NCBI GenBank assembly: GCA_013298335.1
Contig: JAAFHI010000020.1
Location: forward strand, 1 to 13,293
Origin: Actinomycetota bacterium
Lineage (GTDB): Bacteria > Acidobacteriota > Blastocatellia > Chloracidobacteriales > Chloracidobacteriaceae
Length of the DNA stretch: 13,293 bases
Direction: 5' to 3'
In this document: in pieces, positions 1 to 5,619 of the stretch
Layout of the letters: the number at the start of each line of letters is the position of its first letter
Numbering within the stretch: position 1 is the stretch's first letter
Position numbers and translations under genes: made by a program
The notes under the pieces: generated by a model
The model's database searches: none
Seen by the model: the letters and a program-made list of their open reading frames with translations, nothing else
Told to the model about the DNA's origin: nothing

Positions 1-264
1 TCCGAGGAGATATACCAGCAGATACCCGGCGGCGAGCATCACGGAGCCCAGAATCTGCGTGCCATGCGCAATCGCGGTCGTGCCGTAGGCCGCCATGAGC
101 GTTCCCGCGTAGGACGTCAGCGCGGGCACCGCGGCGATGGCCAGCAACTGCCCGAAGTTGTGCCGGTAAATCTGAACCGCCCGGTCGATGATGTCGCCGG
201 TCGAAAGCGGTTCCAGTTCGGCCAACTGGTTGAGGTTCGGCATTCCCTCGCGAAGCAGGGCCAT
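1..264 (-). CDS. Multipass membrane protein, N-terminal 88 residues (cut by window edge)
   Basis: The reverse strand is open from an ATG at 264 to the window start (88 codons, no stop). A strong AAGGAG Shine-Dalgarno lies 5 nt upstream. The soluble N-terminus contains TGDIIDRAVQIYRHNFGQLL at residues 22-41. This is an amphipathic entry segment of the kind seen in bacterial integral membrane proteins that begin with 'GDILDRTFRLYRRNF'-like sequence. It is followed by hydrophobic segments at about 42-61 and 68-88 (ending AAGYLLVYLLG). No catalytic motif is visible in this part, so the function is unknown. It reads in the same direction as the anti-sigma gene upstream, separated by a 116-nt gap filled with heptad repeats. 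The start and membrane nature are well supported; the family is only a resemblance. Confidence 0.75.
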   Translation of the reverse strand, partial: MALLREGMPNLNQLAELEPLSTGDIIDRAVQIYRHNFGQLLAIAAVPALTSYAGTLMAAYGTTAIAHGTQILGSVMLAAGYLLVYLLG

Positions 265-269
265 TCCAA

Positions 270-275
270 CTCCTT
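270..275 (-). promoter_or_regulatory. Shine-Dalgarno of the membrane protein at 264
   Basis: AAGGAG on the minus strand, 5 nt before the ATG at 264. It fixes the start of this edge-truncated gene. It lies just outside the heptad array, which begins at 278. Confidence 0.7.
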
Positions 276-277
276 GA

Positions 278-387
278 GTAGTCAGTAGTGAGTAGACAGC
301 AGTTAGTAGTGAGCGGTTAGCGGAAAGCAGTTAGTGGTAGAAAAAATGCTAATTGCTAACCACTGACCGCTAACTACTCGTCACTGC
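278..387. repeat. Heptad inverted-repeat array, GYRGTBA family (locus A)
   Basis: The left arm (278-340) reads as nine heptads in phase: gtagtca, gtagtga, gtagaca, gcagtta, gtagtga, gcggtta, gcggaaa, gcagtta, gtggtag. The right arm (350-387) reads taattgc, taaccac, tgaccgc, taactac, a 3-nt insert tcg, then tcactgc. These are reverse complements of the same heptad class. Aligned from the loop outward, five heptads pair with about 1-2 mismatches each (one with three). The loop is A-rich (341-349). The last right-arm heptad overlaps the 3' end of the anti-sigma gene, and its TCA is that gene's TGA stop on the minus strand. Confidence 0.85.
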
Positions 388-830
388 TTTTCCGCTTTTT
401 TCTTCATTTTCACCTGATTGCCGCGTTCGTTGTACTGGACGTCGTCCATCAGGTGGTAAATCAGCATGACGCCGCGTCCGCAGGGCCGCATCAGGTAGTG
501 CGGGTCGGTCGGGTCGGGCAGGTTCGCGAGATCGAACCCGTCGCCTTCATCGGTGATGATGAAGGTGACTTCCTCGTCACTCATGTCGGCGATGATATGG
601 ACGTTTTTGTCCGGGTCGCTCTTGTTGCCGTGCTTGATGGCGTTGGCGATTGCTTCGTCGAGGGCGACGAACAGATGCGAGTGCGGCTGCACCAATCCGC
701 GGGCTTCGAGGCGTTCGGTCAGTTCATTCAAAACGTCATGCATGCGCTCGATGACGCTTGGAATGGTGAACTCCAGCCGCTCGTGGGTGTGGGCGGGGGC
801 CACGGTTTCGTTGATGGTCTGGTCGCTCAT
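381..830 (-). CDS. RsbW-like anti-sigma factor / switch protein kinase (HATPase_c)
   Basis: A 149-residue single-domain GHKL ATPase. Proteins of this RsbW/SpoIIAB type bind a sigma factor and phosphorylate an anti-anti-sigma partner on Ser, in the cytoplasm. The N box is ALDEAIANAIKHGN at about residues 64-77, the G1 box is TDEGDGFD at about 107-114, and the G2/lid is CGRGVMLI at about 127-134. All key ATP-binding residues appear intact. The start is chosen at 830 (MSDQTINETV) because it leaves a family-typical short lead before the first strand. An in-frame ATG at 896 (MPSANVAP) would add 22 residues and shorten the gap to the deacetylase; neither start has a convincing Shine-Dalgarno. No RsbV-type antagonist or sigma factor is adjacent. 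The stop codon lies inside a heptad of the downstream repeat array. Confidence 0.85.
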   Translation of the reverse strand: MSDQTINETVAPAHTHERLEFTIPSVIERMHDVLNELTERLEARGLVQPHSHLFVALDEAIANAIKHGNKSDPDKNVHIIADMSDEEVTFIITDEGDGFDLANLPDPTDPHYLMRPCGRGVMLIYHLMDDVQYNERGNQVKMKKKAEKQ

Positions 831-928
831 CTTCAACGCGTACCGTCTTTCGAGGGGAAGTCGGGCCGAACGAGGCGCAACGTTAGCACTCGGCATAAAA
901 AAATTCACCCAATTCGACGGATTGGGGA

Positions 929-1915
929 TCAGATGCCCGTCAACCGGGAAGCCACGCGGACAAAACCCGGCGAATGCGGTTCGTTCGGGACCAGCAGTTG
1001 CTTCTTCCCCGCCCCGAGAATCCAATGGTGAAACCAGGAGATTCCGGCGGGTCCGTGGTATTCGTCGGGCGTGGCGTAGGCCGGGTCGTTCAACGCGGCT
1101 TCGAGCGGGATGGTCCGGTAATTCCGGTGGCGCAGCATCTTCGCCACGTCGTCAAAGGTATCGGCGTTCAACTGGTTCGAGTGCAGGAGCAGAATCTGGC
1201 TGATTTCGCGACCGAACAGGACGACTGACTGGCGCTCGTAGTAATCGAACACGGTGGCAAGGTATGGCACGTAGGCATCCCGAATCCGCCGTTGCAGTTT
1301 CACGTCGCCATCCAGAAGGGCCAGTTCGTAGGCCCGCGCGAAGATCCAGTCCTCGTCGTCAATCGTGACCGGCGCGATGCGGTAGCCGCGTTCGGCCAGA
1401 AACGCCTCGATGGCCTTTTTCTTTTCGGCGTTTCCGCCGGTGTGCAGAAACGGATGCCGGAAGAACCGCAGCTTCCAGGGTGTCGTTCCAAGCAACCGGC
1501 GGGTAATCGCTTCTCCCTCGGTCACTTCCCACTTGATGTCTTCAAGCGAAAGCACATTGAAGTCACGGTGCGTCCGGGTGTGATTGCCGAGTTCGAGTCC
1601 GGCGGCGGTCCAAAGGCGAAGAATCTCGATGCGGGACGGTTCGAGCGTCTCGCCGTCGTAGCATTGTCCTTCGTTGACGAACCCGATGGCCGGTACGCCC
1701 TGGCGTTTGACCGACGCCACCAGTTTTTCGTTGAACGCCCGCTTGGCCGCGAAATCTCGGATGGAACTGCCCGGCAGATCGTCGAACGTCACCGCGACGG
1801 TCCGGACCGGCTTGCGGGCGGCGGCAACCGGAACGCCGAAACAGCACCCGAAAAAAACGAGAAGAACGCACCCGAGGGATGCGTTCTTCATGAAAAACCT
1901 GCGTGAGAGAATCAT
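929..1915 (-). CDS. Secreted polysaccharide deacetylase (NodB homology domain)
   Basis: A 328-residue carbohydrate esterase 4 type protein, expected to remove N-acetyl groups from peptidoglycan or another envelope or extracellular polysaccharide outside the cytoplasm. Visible NodB motifs: TFDDLPG at 43-49 (catalytic base and metal Asp), NHTRTH at 111-116 (the two metal-binding His), RFFRHPFLH at 150-158, and ILLLHSNQ at 241-248. These correspond to motifs 1, 2, 3 and 5 of the family, so the metal-dependent active site looks complete. The N-terminus is a signal peptide with a hydrophobic core at about 14-31. An internal ATG at 1891 (MKNASLGCVLL) would give a more compact signal peptide and is a real alternative start. 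It starts 14 nt after the ABC ATPase stop, so the two are probably co-transcribed. Substrate unknown. Confidence 0.88.
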   Translation of the reverse strand: MILSRRFFMKNASLGCVLLVFFGCCFGVPVAAARKPVRTVAVTFDDLPGSSIRDFAAKRAFNEKLVASVKRQGVPAIGFVNEGQCYDGETLEPSRIEILRLWTAAGLELGNHTRTHRDFNVLSLEDIKWEVTEGEAITRRLLGTTPWKLRFFRHPFLHTGGNAEKKKAIEAFLAERGYRIAPVTIDDEDWIFARAYELALLDGDVKLQRRIRDAYVPYLATVFDYYERQSVVLFGREISQILLLHSNQLNADTFDDVAKMLRHRNYRTIPLEAALNDPAYATPDEYHGPAGISWFHHWILGAGKKQLLVPNEPHSPGFVRVASRLTGI

Positions 1916-1929
1916 TCAGTCGGGCCTCA

Positions 1930-2676
1930 TCAGCGATTGCGGGTGTCGGTGGCGATGCGTCCGTCGCGAATGGTCAGGACCCGGTGGGCGTGGGAGGCGA
2001 TATCCGGCTCGTGGGTGACGAGGATGATCGTGTTTCCGCGCTTATGAAGGACGTCGAACAGCGCCATGATTTCCTGGCTGGTGGTCGAGTCGAGGTTTCC
2101 GGTCGGTTCGTCGGCCAGGATGATCGAGGGATTGTTGACGAGCGCCCGGGCGATGGCGACGCGCTGACGCTGACCGCCGGAGAGTTCGTTCGGCTTGTGG
2201 CCCATCCGGTGCGCCAGATCGACCTGTTCGAGCGCCGCCTTGGCCCGCTTGACCCGTTCACCGCTCGACGTTCCGTTGTAGATCAGCGGAAGTTCGACGT
2301 TGTGGAGCGCGCTGGCGCGGGGCAGCAGGTTGAAGGTCTGGAAGACGAACCCGATTTCCTTGTTGCGGATATGGGCGAGTTCGTCATCGTCCATCTTCGA
2401 TACCAGCTTGCCGTTCAGCCAGTATTCGCCCTGCGTCGGGGTGTCGAGGCAACCGATCAGGTTCATCAGGGTGGATTTCCCCGAACCCGACGGGCCGACG
2501 ATGGCAATGTATTCGTTCCGGAGAATCGAAAAGCTCACCCCATGAAGGGCGTGGATGGTTTCGTCGCCCATCTTGTAGGTCTTCCAGATGTCCTTGGTCT
2601 CGATGATCGTGGAAGCGGCGGGCGCGATCGGCGAGGCGACGGGGGCAAGGGCGCTGGCGGTGGCGGGCATGGTCAT
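1930..2676 (-). CDS. ABC transporter ATP-binding protein, MacB/LolD type
   Basis: A 248-residue nucleotide-binding subunit that would power a partner permease at the inner membrane. Walker [10 protein letters not shown] is at 61-69, Q-loop FQTFNLLP at 112-119, signature LSGGQRQR at 165-172, Walker B IILADE at 185-190, followed by PTGNLD, and the switch His in THE at 221-223. The text [14 protein letters not shown] and PTGNLDS is typical of the MacB/LolD/FtsE subgroup. It carries an Ala/Pro-rich N-terminal extension of about 22 residues. The ATG at 2676 is chosen because a GGAG sits 6 nt upstream; a TTG at 2688 overlaps that site. The matching adaptor gene lies upstream on the same strand, but no FtsX/MacB permease follows: the next gene is a deacetylase. 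Confidence 0.93.
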   Translation of the reverse strand: MTMPATASALAPVASPIAPAASTIIETKDIWKTYKMGDETIHALHGVSFSILRNEYIAIVGPSGSGKSTLMNLIGCLDTPTQGEYWLNGKLVSKMDDDELAHIRNKEIGFVFQTFNLLPRASALHNVELPLIYNGTSSGERVKRAKAALEQVDLAHRMGHKPNELSGGQRQRVAIARALVNNPSIILADEPTGNLDSTTSQEIMALFDVLHKRGNTIILVTHEPDIASHAHRVLTIRDGRIATDTRNR

Positions 2677-2682
2677 CGGGTT

Positions 2683-2686
2683 CTCC
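2683..2686 (-). promoter_or_regulatory. Shine-Dalgarno that decides the ABC ATPase start
   Basis: GGAG on the minus strand, 6 nt before the ATG at 2676. The in-frame TTG at 2688 directly precedes and partly overlaps this site, so it is unlikely to be the start. Confidence 0.6.
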
Positions 2687-2720
2687 AAGGGGTTTGCGGC
2701 CTACGACTTTCGTTCAGGAT

Positions 2721-2763
2721 GGCGTTTCGCGAGTCGATTCGAGAACCGAATGCGGGAAACGCC
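2721..2763. other. Imperfect stem-loop in the leader of the ABC ATPase gene
   Basis: GGCGTTTC (2721-2728) is matched by GAAACGCC (2756-2763), with an inner ATTCG/CGAAT pair. It lies between the heptad array and the ABC ATPase start. It could be a 5' leader hairpin or chance. No T-tract follows it, so it is not an obvious terminator. Confidence 0.3.
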
Positions 2764-2808
2764 TCCCATGGTTGGTACACGCGCGGGGAAAAGCAAGGGC
2801 CGGAGGGA

Positions 2809-2947
2809 GCAGTTAGCGATTAGCAGTTAGTAGTTAGTGGGCGGTACATCCGATTGATGGGTTAAAGTTCATTCATCTGACCACCTGCCTCAAACCAATA
2901 ACCACTAACTACTAACTACTAACTACTAACTACTAGCCACTATTGCC
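2809..2947. repeat. Heptad inverted-repeat array, GYRGTBA family (locus B)
   Basis: The left arm (2809-2843) reads gcagtta, gcgatta, gcagtta, gtagtta, gtgggcg. The right arm (2899-2947) reads taaccac, four identical taactac units, tagccac, tattgcc, the reverse complements of the same class. About 55 nt of non-repeat sequence separates the arms. It fills the gap between the adaptor gene (stop at 2950) and the ABC ATPase gene on the same strand, so a transcript covering both genes would contain it. The run of four perfect units suggests recent tandem expansion. Confidence 0.85.
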
Positions 2948-2949
2948 GG

Positions 2950-4419
2950 CTACTTCTTCTCGCCGCCGCCATCCTTGCCTTCCTTGGTGATGGCGGTCCC
3001 GGACTTGAGCGTCCGGAGGCGGGTAAACGGCCCGGTGATGATTTTCTGTCCTTCCGACAGTCCGGTCACGATTTCGATATCGGTGTCGCCGGTGATGCCC
3101 GTCTTGACCGGAACGAATTCGGCTTTCCCGCTCTTTTCGATGAACACGCCCTGGATGTCTTCGCGCTTGGCCTTTTTGTCCTTGTCGCCACCGGCCACCG
3201 GTTGCGGCGCGGGCGTCGAGCCGGGCTTTCCGCCAGCCAGATCATTCGCGTCGCGGCTGACCAGGGCCGAAAGCGGCACCACGACCACGCTGCGGCGGGT
3301 ATCGGTCGTGATGACGGCGGTCGCCGACATCCCCGGACGCAACCGGATGCGATCCTTGTCGTTCGGCTTGAGACGAACCTTGACCTTGAAATCCTTGGCT
3401 TCCTGCGACGTATTGTTCGCCGCGATGGTCTGCCCGGAGCGGGTCACCGCGCTCTGGCCGACTTCGGCGACTTCACCGTCGATTTCGGCTTCACCGAGCG
3501 CATCCACCTTGACCTTGGCGGGCTGGCCGACCTTGACGTTGGCGATGTCGGTTTCGTCAACCTTGACCTCGACGTTGACCTGCGACATGTCGGCGATGGT
3601 CATCAGCGGGGTGCTGCTCAGGTTGGCAATGGCGAATTCACCGACCCGCACCGGGAGGCTCGACACGACGCCGTCAATCGGGGCTTTCCGAACGGTCCGG
3701 TTCAGAAAATCGGACGCACTGGCGAAATTGGCCTTGGCGGAATTGGCGCGCTGCCACGAAGCCTTGACCGCGGTTTCGGCCCGGTTGACGCCGATTTCGC
3801 CTTCCTTGATGATCTGCTTGATGCGCTCGACCTGGGCAATCTGCGATTCGTAGCTCGCCTTAGCCGTGTCGTAGTTGGCCCTGGCCGTGTCGTAATCTGC
3901 CCGCGAGGAAACGCCACCTTCGACCAGTTCGGTCGTCCGCTTGAGCTGGGCTTCCTGAAGCGACAGTTGCGCCCTGAACCGCGCCAGATCGGCTTCCGCC
4001 GAGATCAGTTGTGACTTGTTCTGGGTCACCAAATTCCGGGCCGTCAGAACCTGTGTTTCATTCGAACGCGCATCCTGTTCGGCAGCCCGAAACTGCGCTT
4101 CCGAACTCTGCTGCGAGGTGATCTGCTGGGTCGGGTCAACCTTGACCAGCGGTTGTCCAGTTCGAACCAGGTCGCCTTCCTTGACATAGATATCGGTGAC
4201 CCGACCGGCGACTTCAGCCGTCAGGTTGTACAACTCGACCGGACGGACTTCGCCCGACGCGGAGACTTTGGATTCCAGGAGTTCGCGTTTCTTCACGTCC
4301 TGGATTTCCACGCTGACGGCCGCGGTCGAGCGGGTCATCAGACTGGCGGCGACGATGGCGATGAGAACCAGGGATACGCCACCGACGATCAAGAATTTTT
4401 TCGTCCGACTGAGTGCCAT
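2950..4419 (-). CDS. Periplasmic adaptor subunit of an efflux system (MacA/HlyD/RND-MFP type)
   Basis: A 489-residue membrane-fusion protein. Such proteins sit in the periplasm, anchored in the inner membrane, and couple an inner-membrane pump to an outer-membrane channel. Seen in order: one N-terminal transmembrane helix (about 9-28); first half of a lipoyl-like domain (AEVAGRVTDIYVKEGDLV at 68-85); a long alpha-hairpin coiled coil rich in Ala, Gln and Glu (about 97-240); the second lipoyl half (APIDGVVSSLPVRVGE at 246-261); a beta-barrel (about 280-375); and a C-terminal membrane-proximal domain. A Gly/Pro/Lys low-complexity insert at about 396-420 separates two strands of the last domain. 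The ATG at 4419 has GAGG 9 nt upstream. The ABC ATPase downstream suggests a MacAB-like pump, with the permease missing here. Confidence 0.9.
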   Translation of the reverse strand: MALSRTKKFLIVGGVSLVLIAIVAASLMTRSTAAVSVEIQDVKKRELLESKVSASGEVRPVELYNLTAEVAGRVTDIYVKEGDLVRTGQPLVKVDPTQQITSQQSSEAQFRAAEQDARSNETQVLTARNLVTQNKSQLISAEADLARFRAQLSLQEAQLKRTTELVEGGVSSRADYDTARANYDTAKASYESQIAQVERIKQIIKEGEIGVNRAETAVKASWQRANSAKANFASASDFLNRTVRKAPIDGVVSSLPVRVGEFAIANLSSTPLMTIADMSQVNVEVKVDETDIANVKVGQPAKVKVDALGEAEIDGEVAEVGQSAVTRSGQTIAANNTSQEAKDFKVKVRLKPNDKDRIRLRPGMSATAVITTDTRRSVVVVPLSALVSRDANDLAGGKPGSTPAPQPVAGGDKDKKAKREDIQGVFIEKSGKAEFVPVKTGITGDTDIEIVTGLSEGQKIITGPFTRLRTLKSGTAITKEGKDGGGEKK

Positions 4420-4549
4420 TTCGGAGTGCCTCGCAAGAAAATCAGATGATTTGAGATTACAACGTTCGATTGTGCCGGATGCGATTCAACTACGTCACCC
4501 TTTGCGGACAGGTTTCAAGAATTTCATGGAACAGGGATCGGGAGGGAAA

Positions 4550-4700
4550 AGGTATCGGGTTTCGGGTTTCGGGTTTCAGGTAAAACCGGTTCTGAGTTTT
4601 CAGTGATGATTTTTGAATTCATGGCTGCAATCCTCAAAACCGAAAATGCATCACTCAAAACTTGTACTACCTGAAACCCGATACCCGACACCCGACACCT
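4550..4700. repeat. Heptad inverted-repeat array, GGGTNTC family (locus C)
   Basis: The left arm has aggtatc, three gggtttc units and aggtaaa (4550-4584). The right arm has gaaaccc, gataccc, gacaccc, gacacct (4673-4700), the reverse complements. Pairing continues past the heptads: agttttcagtgatg (about 4595-4608) matches the reverse complement of the segment starting at 4649 (catcactcaaaact), with one mismatch. The structure is therefore an inverted repeat about 150 bp long with a 40-nt loop. It lies between divergent promoters, so it cannot be simply a terminator for two converging genes. Confidence 0.85.
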
Positions 4701-4715
4701 TTCAGCCATAACCCC

Positions 4716-4744
4716 TTGTCTTTACTGAACTTCTGGGCTATCGT
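4716..4744 (+). promoter_or_regulatory. Candidate sigma-70 promoter for the TatT-like gene
   Basis: TTGTCT (-35, 4716-4721), a 17-nt spacer, then TATCGT (-10, 4739-4744). Each box matches consensus at 4 of 6 positions. It lies just right of the heptad array and about 90 nt before the chosen start. Prediction only. Confidence 0.35.
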
Positions 4745-4825
4745 CCGCTGTAGGCAGTCGCCTCGACCGCTTTTCCCATCACCAGAAATCAAATTCATGT
4801 CCCGCCCGTCCGCGGCGGCGTGCGT

Positions 4826-4831
4826 GAGGTG
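4826..4831 (+). promoter_or_regulatory. Shine-Dalgarno that decides the TatT-like start
   Basis: GAGGTG, 4 nt before the ATG at 4836. The upstream in-frame ATG at 4797 has no Shine-Dalgarno and adds a stretch (MSRPSAAACVRCP) that looks neither like a signal peptide nor like the repeat fold. Confidence 0.6.
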
Positions 4832-4835
4832 TCCG

Positions 4836-5516
4836 ATGAAACACAAGGCCGTGTTTACCAAGGTTCGCGCCCTCATCAACGAACGCGAGCTGGCCAACGA
4901 CAATCTCGACAAGGCCGAAGACGCCATTGGCACGCTGCTCGAAAAGGACAGCAAGTGCGACTGGGCCTACGGTCTGTTGTCGGAACTCTACTACTGGCGC
5001 GGCGAGATTGCCCCGGCGAAGGAAAAGCTGGGGATGTATCAGCAGGGCGTCGAGTATGGCGAGGAAGCCGTCGCGCTCAACGAGCAATCGCTTGAAGGCA
5101 ATTTCTGGCTCGGCGTCAATTACGGCTGCTTCGGGCAGGAAAAGGGGATTTTGAAAAGCCTTTCCCTCATCAAGCCGATCCAGCAATGCGCCGAGCGGGT
5201 GCTCGATATCGACGATTCCTACTTCTACGGCGGCCCGTGGCGCGTTCTCGGACGCATCTACAACAAGGTTCCCGGCTGGCCGGTTTCCATTGGCGACAAC
5301 CGCAAGGCGCTCGAATGCTTCGAGGCGGCACTCGAATTCGGCCCGAAATTTTACCTGAATCACCTCTACGTTTCGGAGTGCTACCAGTCGCTCAACGACA
5401 AGAAAAAGGCGAAGGAACACCTCCAGTGGGTCATCGACGCCCCGCTTTCAAAAAACCACGAACGCGAAGACGCCGCCTACAAGAAAGAAGCCAAGGCGAT
5501 GTTGAAGAAGCTGTAG
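4836..5516 (+). CDS. TatT-like (TRAP-associated T component) helical-repeat protein
   Basis: A 226-residue all-helical protein with TPR-like helices. It resembles the TRAP transporter T-component (TatT) family, known from the Treponema TP0956 protein that partners a TRAP solute-binding protein. Diagnostic text: YGEEAVALNEQSLEGNFWLG at about 74-93, VNYGCFGQEKGILKSL at about 94-109, GGPWRVLGRIYNKVPGWP at 132-149 and GDNRKALECFEAALEFGP at 153-170. The end, EDAAYKKEAKAMLKKL, also fits. No signal peptide or lipobox is visible, so this copy is predicted cytoplasmic, unlike the lipoprotein prototype. No TRAP permease or solute-binding gene is beside it. The family name comes from sequence memory and the role here is unknown. 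The next gene, a secreted peptidase, starts about 100 nt downstream beyond a G-rich repeat. Confidence 0.78.
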   Translation: MKHKAVFTKVRALINERELANDNLDKAEDAIGTLLEKDSKCDWAYGLLSELYYWRGEIAPAKEKLGMYQQGVEYGEEAVALNEQSLEGNFWLGVNYGCFGQEKGILKSLSLIKPIQQCAERVLDIDDSYFYGGPWRVLGRIYNKVPGWPVSIGDNRKALECFEAALEFGPKFYLNHLYVSECYQSLNDKKKAKEHLQWVIDAPLSKNHEREDAAYKKEAKAMLKKL

Positions 5517-5524
5517 TGCATTTT

Positions 5525-5559
5525 GGGTTTGGGGTTTTGGGTTTTGGGTTTTGGGTTTT
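5525..5559 (+). repeat. GGGTTTT heptad array with perfect G-quadruplex motif (locus D)
   Basis: One gggtttg and four gggtttt units in tandem, followed by gg. There are five runs of at least three G separated by loops of 3-4 nt, which satisfies the standard G3+N1-7 quadruplex pattern on the sense strand. It begins 9 nt after the TatT-like stop. Unlike the other loci it has no facing arm. The sequence resembles eukaryotic telomere repeats only by convergence. Confidence 0.85.
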
Positions 5560-5565
5560 GGAAGC

Positions 5566-5594
5566 TTGAATTGAATCCGTGTAATCCGTGTAAT
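5566..5594 (+). promoter_or_regulatory. Candidate promoter of the S9 peptidase, built from the 9-mer repeat
   Basis: TTGAAT (-35, 5566-5571), 17-nt spacer, TGTAAT (-10, 5589-5594, 5 of 6 matches to consensus). The -10 box is formed by the junction of two aatccgtgt units. A start site near 5601 would leave a leader of about 20 nt containing the AAAGG Shine-Dalgarno of the gene at 5620. Prediction only. Confidence 0.4.
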
Positions 5595-5600
5595 CCGTGG
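5574..5600 (+). repeat. Three tandem 9-mers (aatccgtgK)
   Basis: aatccgtgt, aatccgtgt, aatccgtgg in tandem directly upstream of the peptidase gene. The unit length of nine, not seven, sets it apart from the neighbouring heptad arrays. Confidence 0.85.
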
Positions 5601-5619
5601 CTCATCAAAAGGTTTCAAC

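Larger units (their letters stand above)
4420..4835. other. 416-bp divergent intergenic region
   Basis: It lies between the divergently transcribed adaptor and TatT-like genes. It contains a long heptad inverted repeat (4550-4700) and a possible sigma-70 promoter for the rightward gene (4716-4744). For the leftward adaptor gene I see no convincing promoter. An open frame continues leftward from the TatT-like gene across part of this region, but it runs through repeat DNA and is not believed to be coding. Confidence 0.7.

Noticed and set aside
278..387. Integron attC site or insertion-sequence end
   Set aside because: No integrase or transposase, no R-box core sites and no flanking duplication were seen; the 7-nt periodicity explains the inverted repeat.
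831..1025. N-terminal extension of the anti-sigma protein up to position 1025
   Set aside because: It overlaps the end of the deacetylase gene and has no family-like sequence; the start at 830 (or possibly 896) fits better.
1903..2823. Plus-strand 306-codon open frame over the ABC ATPase
   Set aside because: It is antisense to an unmistakable ATPase gene and lacks any domain; long shadow frames are expected in GC-rich DNA.
2809..2947. CRISPR-like array
   Set aside because: Units are 7 nt in direct tandem with no spacers, and no cas genes are present.
5525..5559. Telomere-like or eukaryotic sequence
   Set aside because: GGGTTTT resembles telomeric repeats, but it lies internally between two bacterial genes and is a variant of the window's other heptads.
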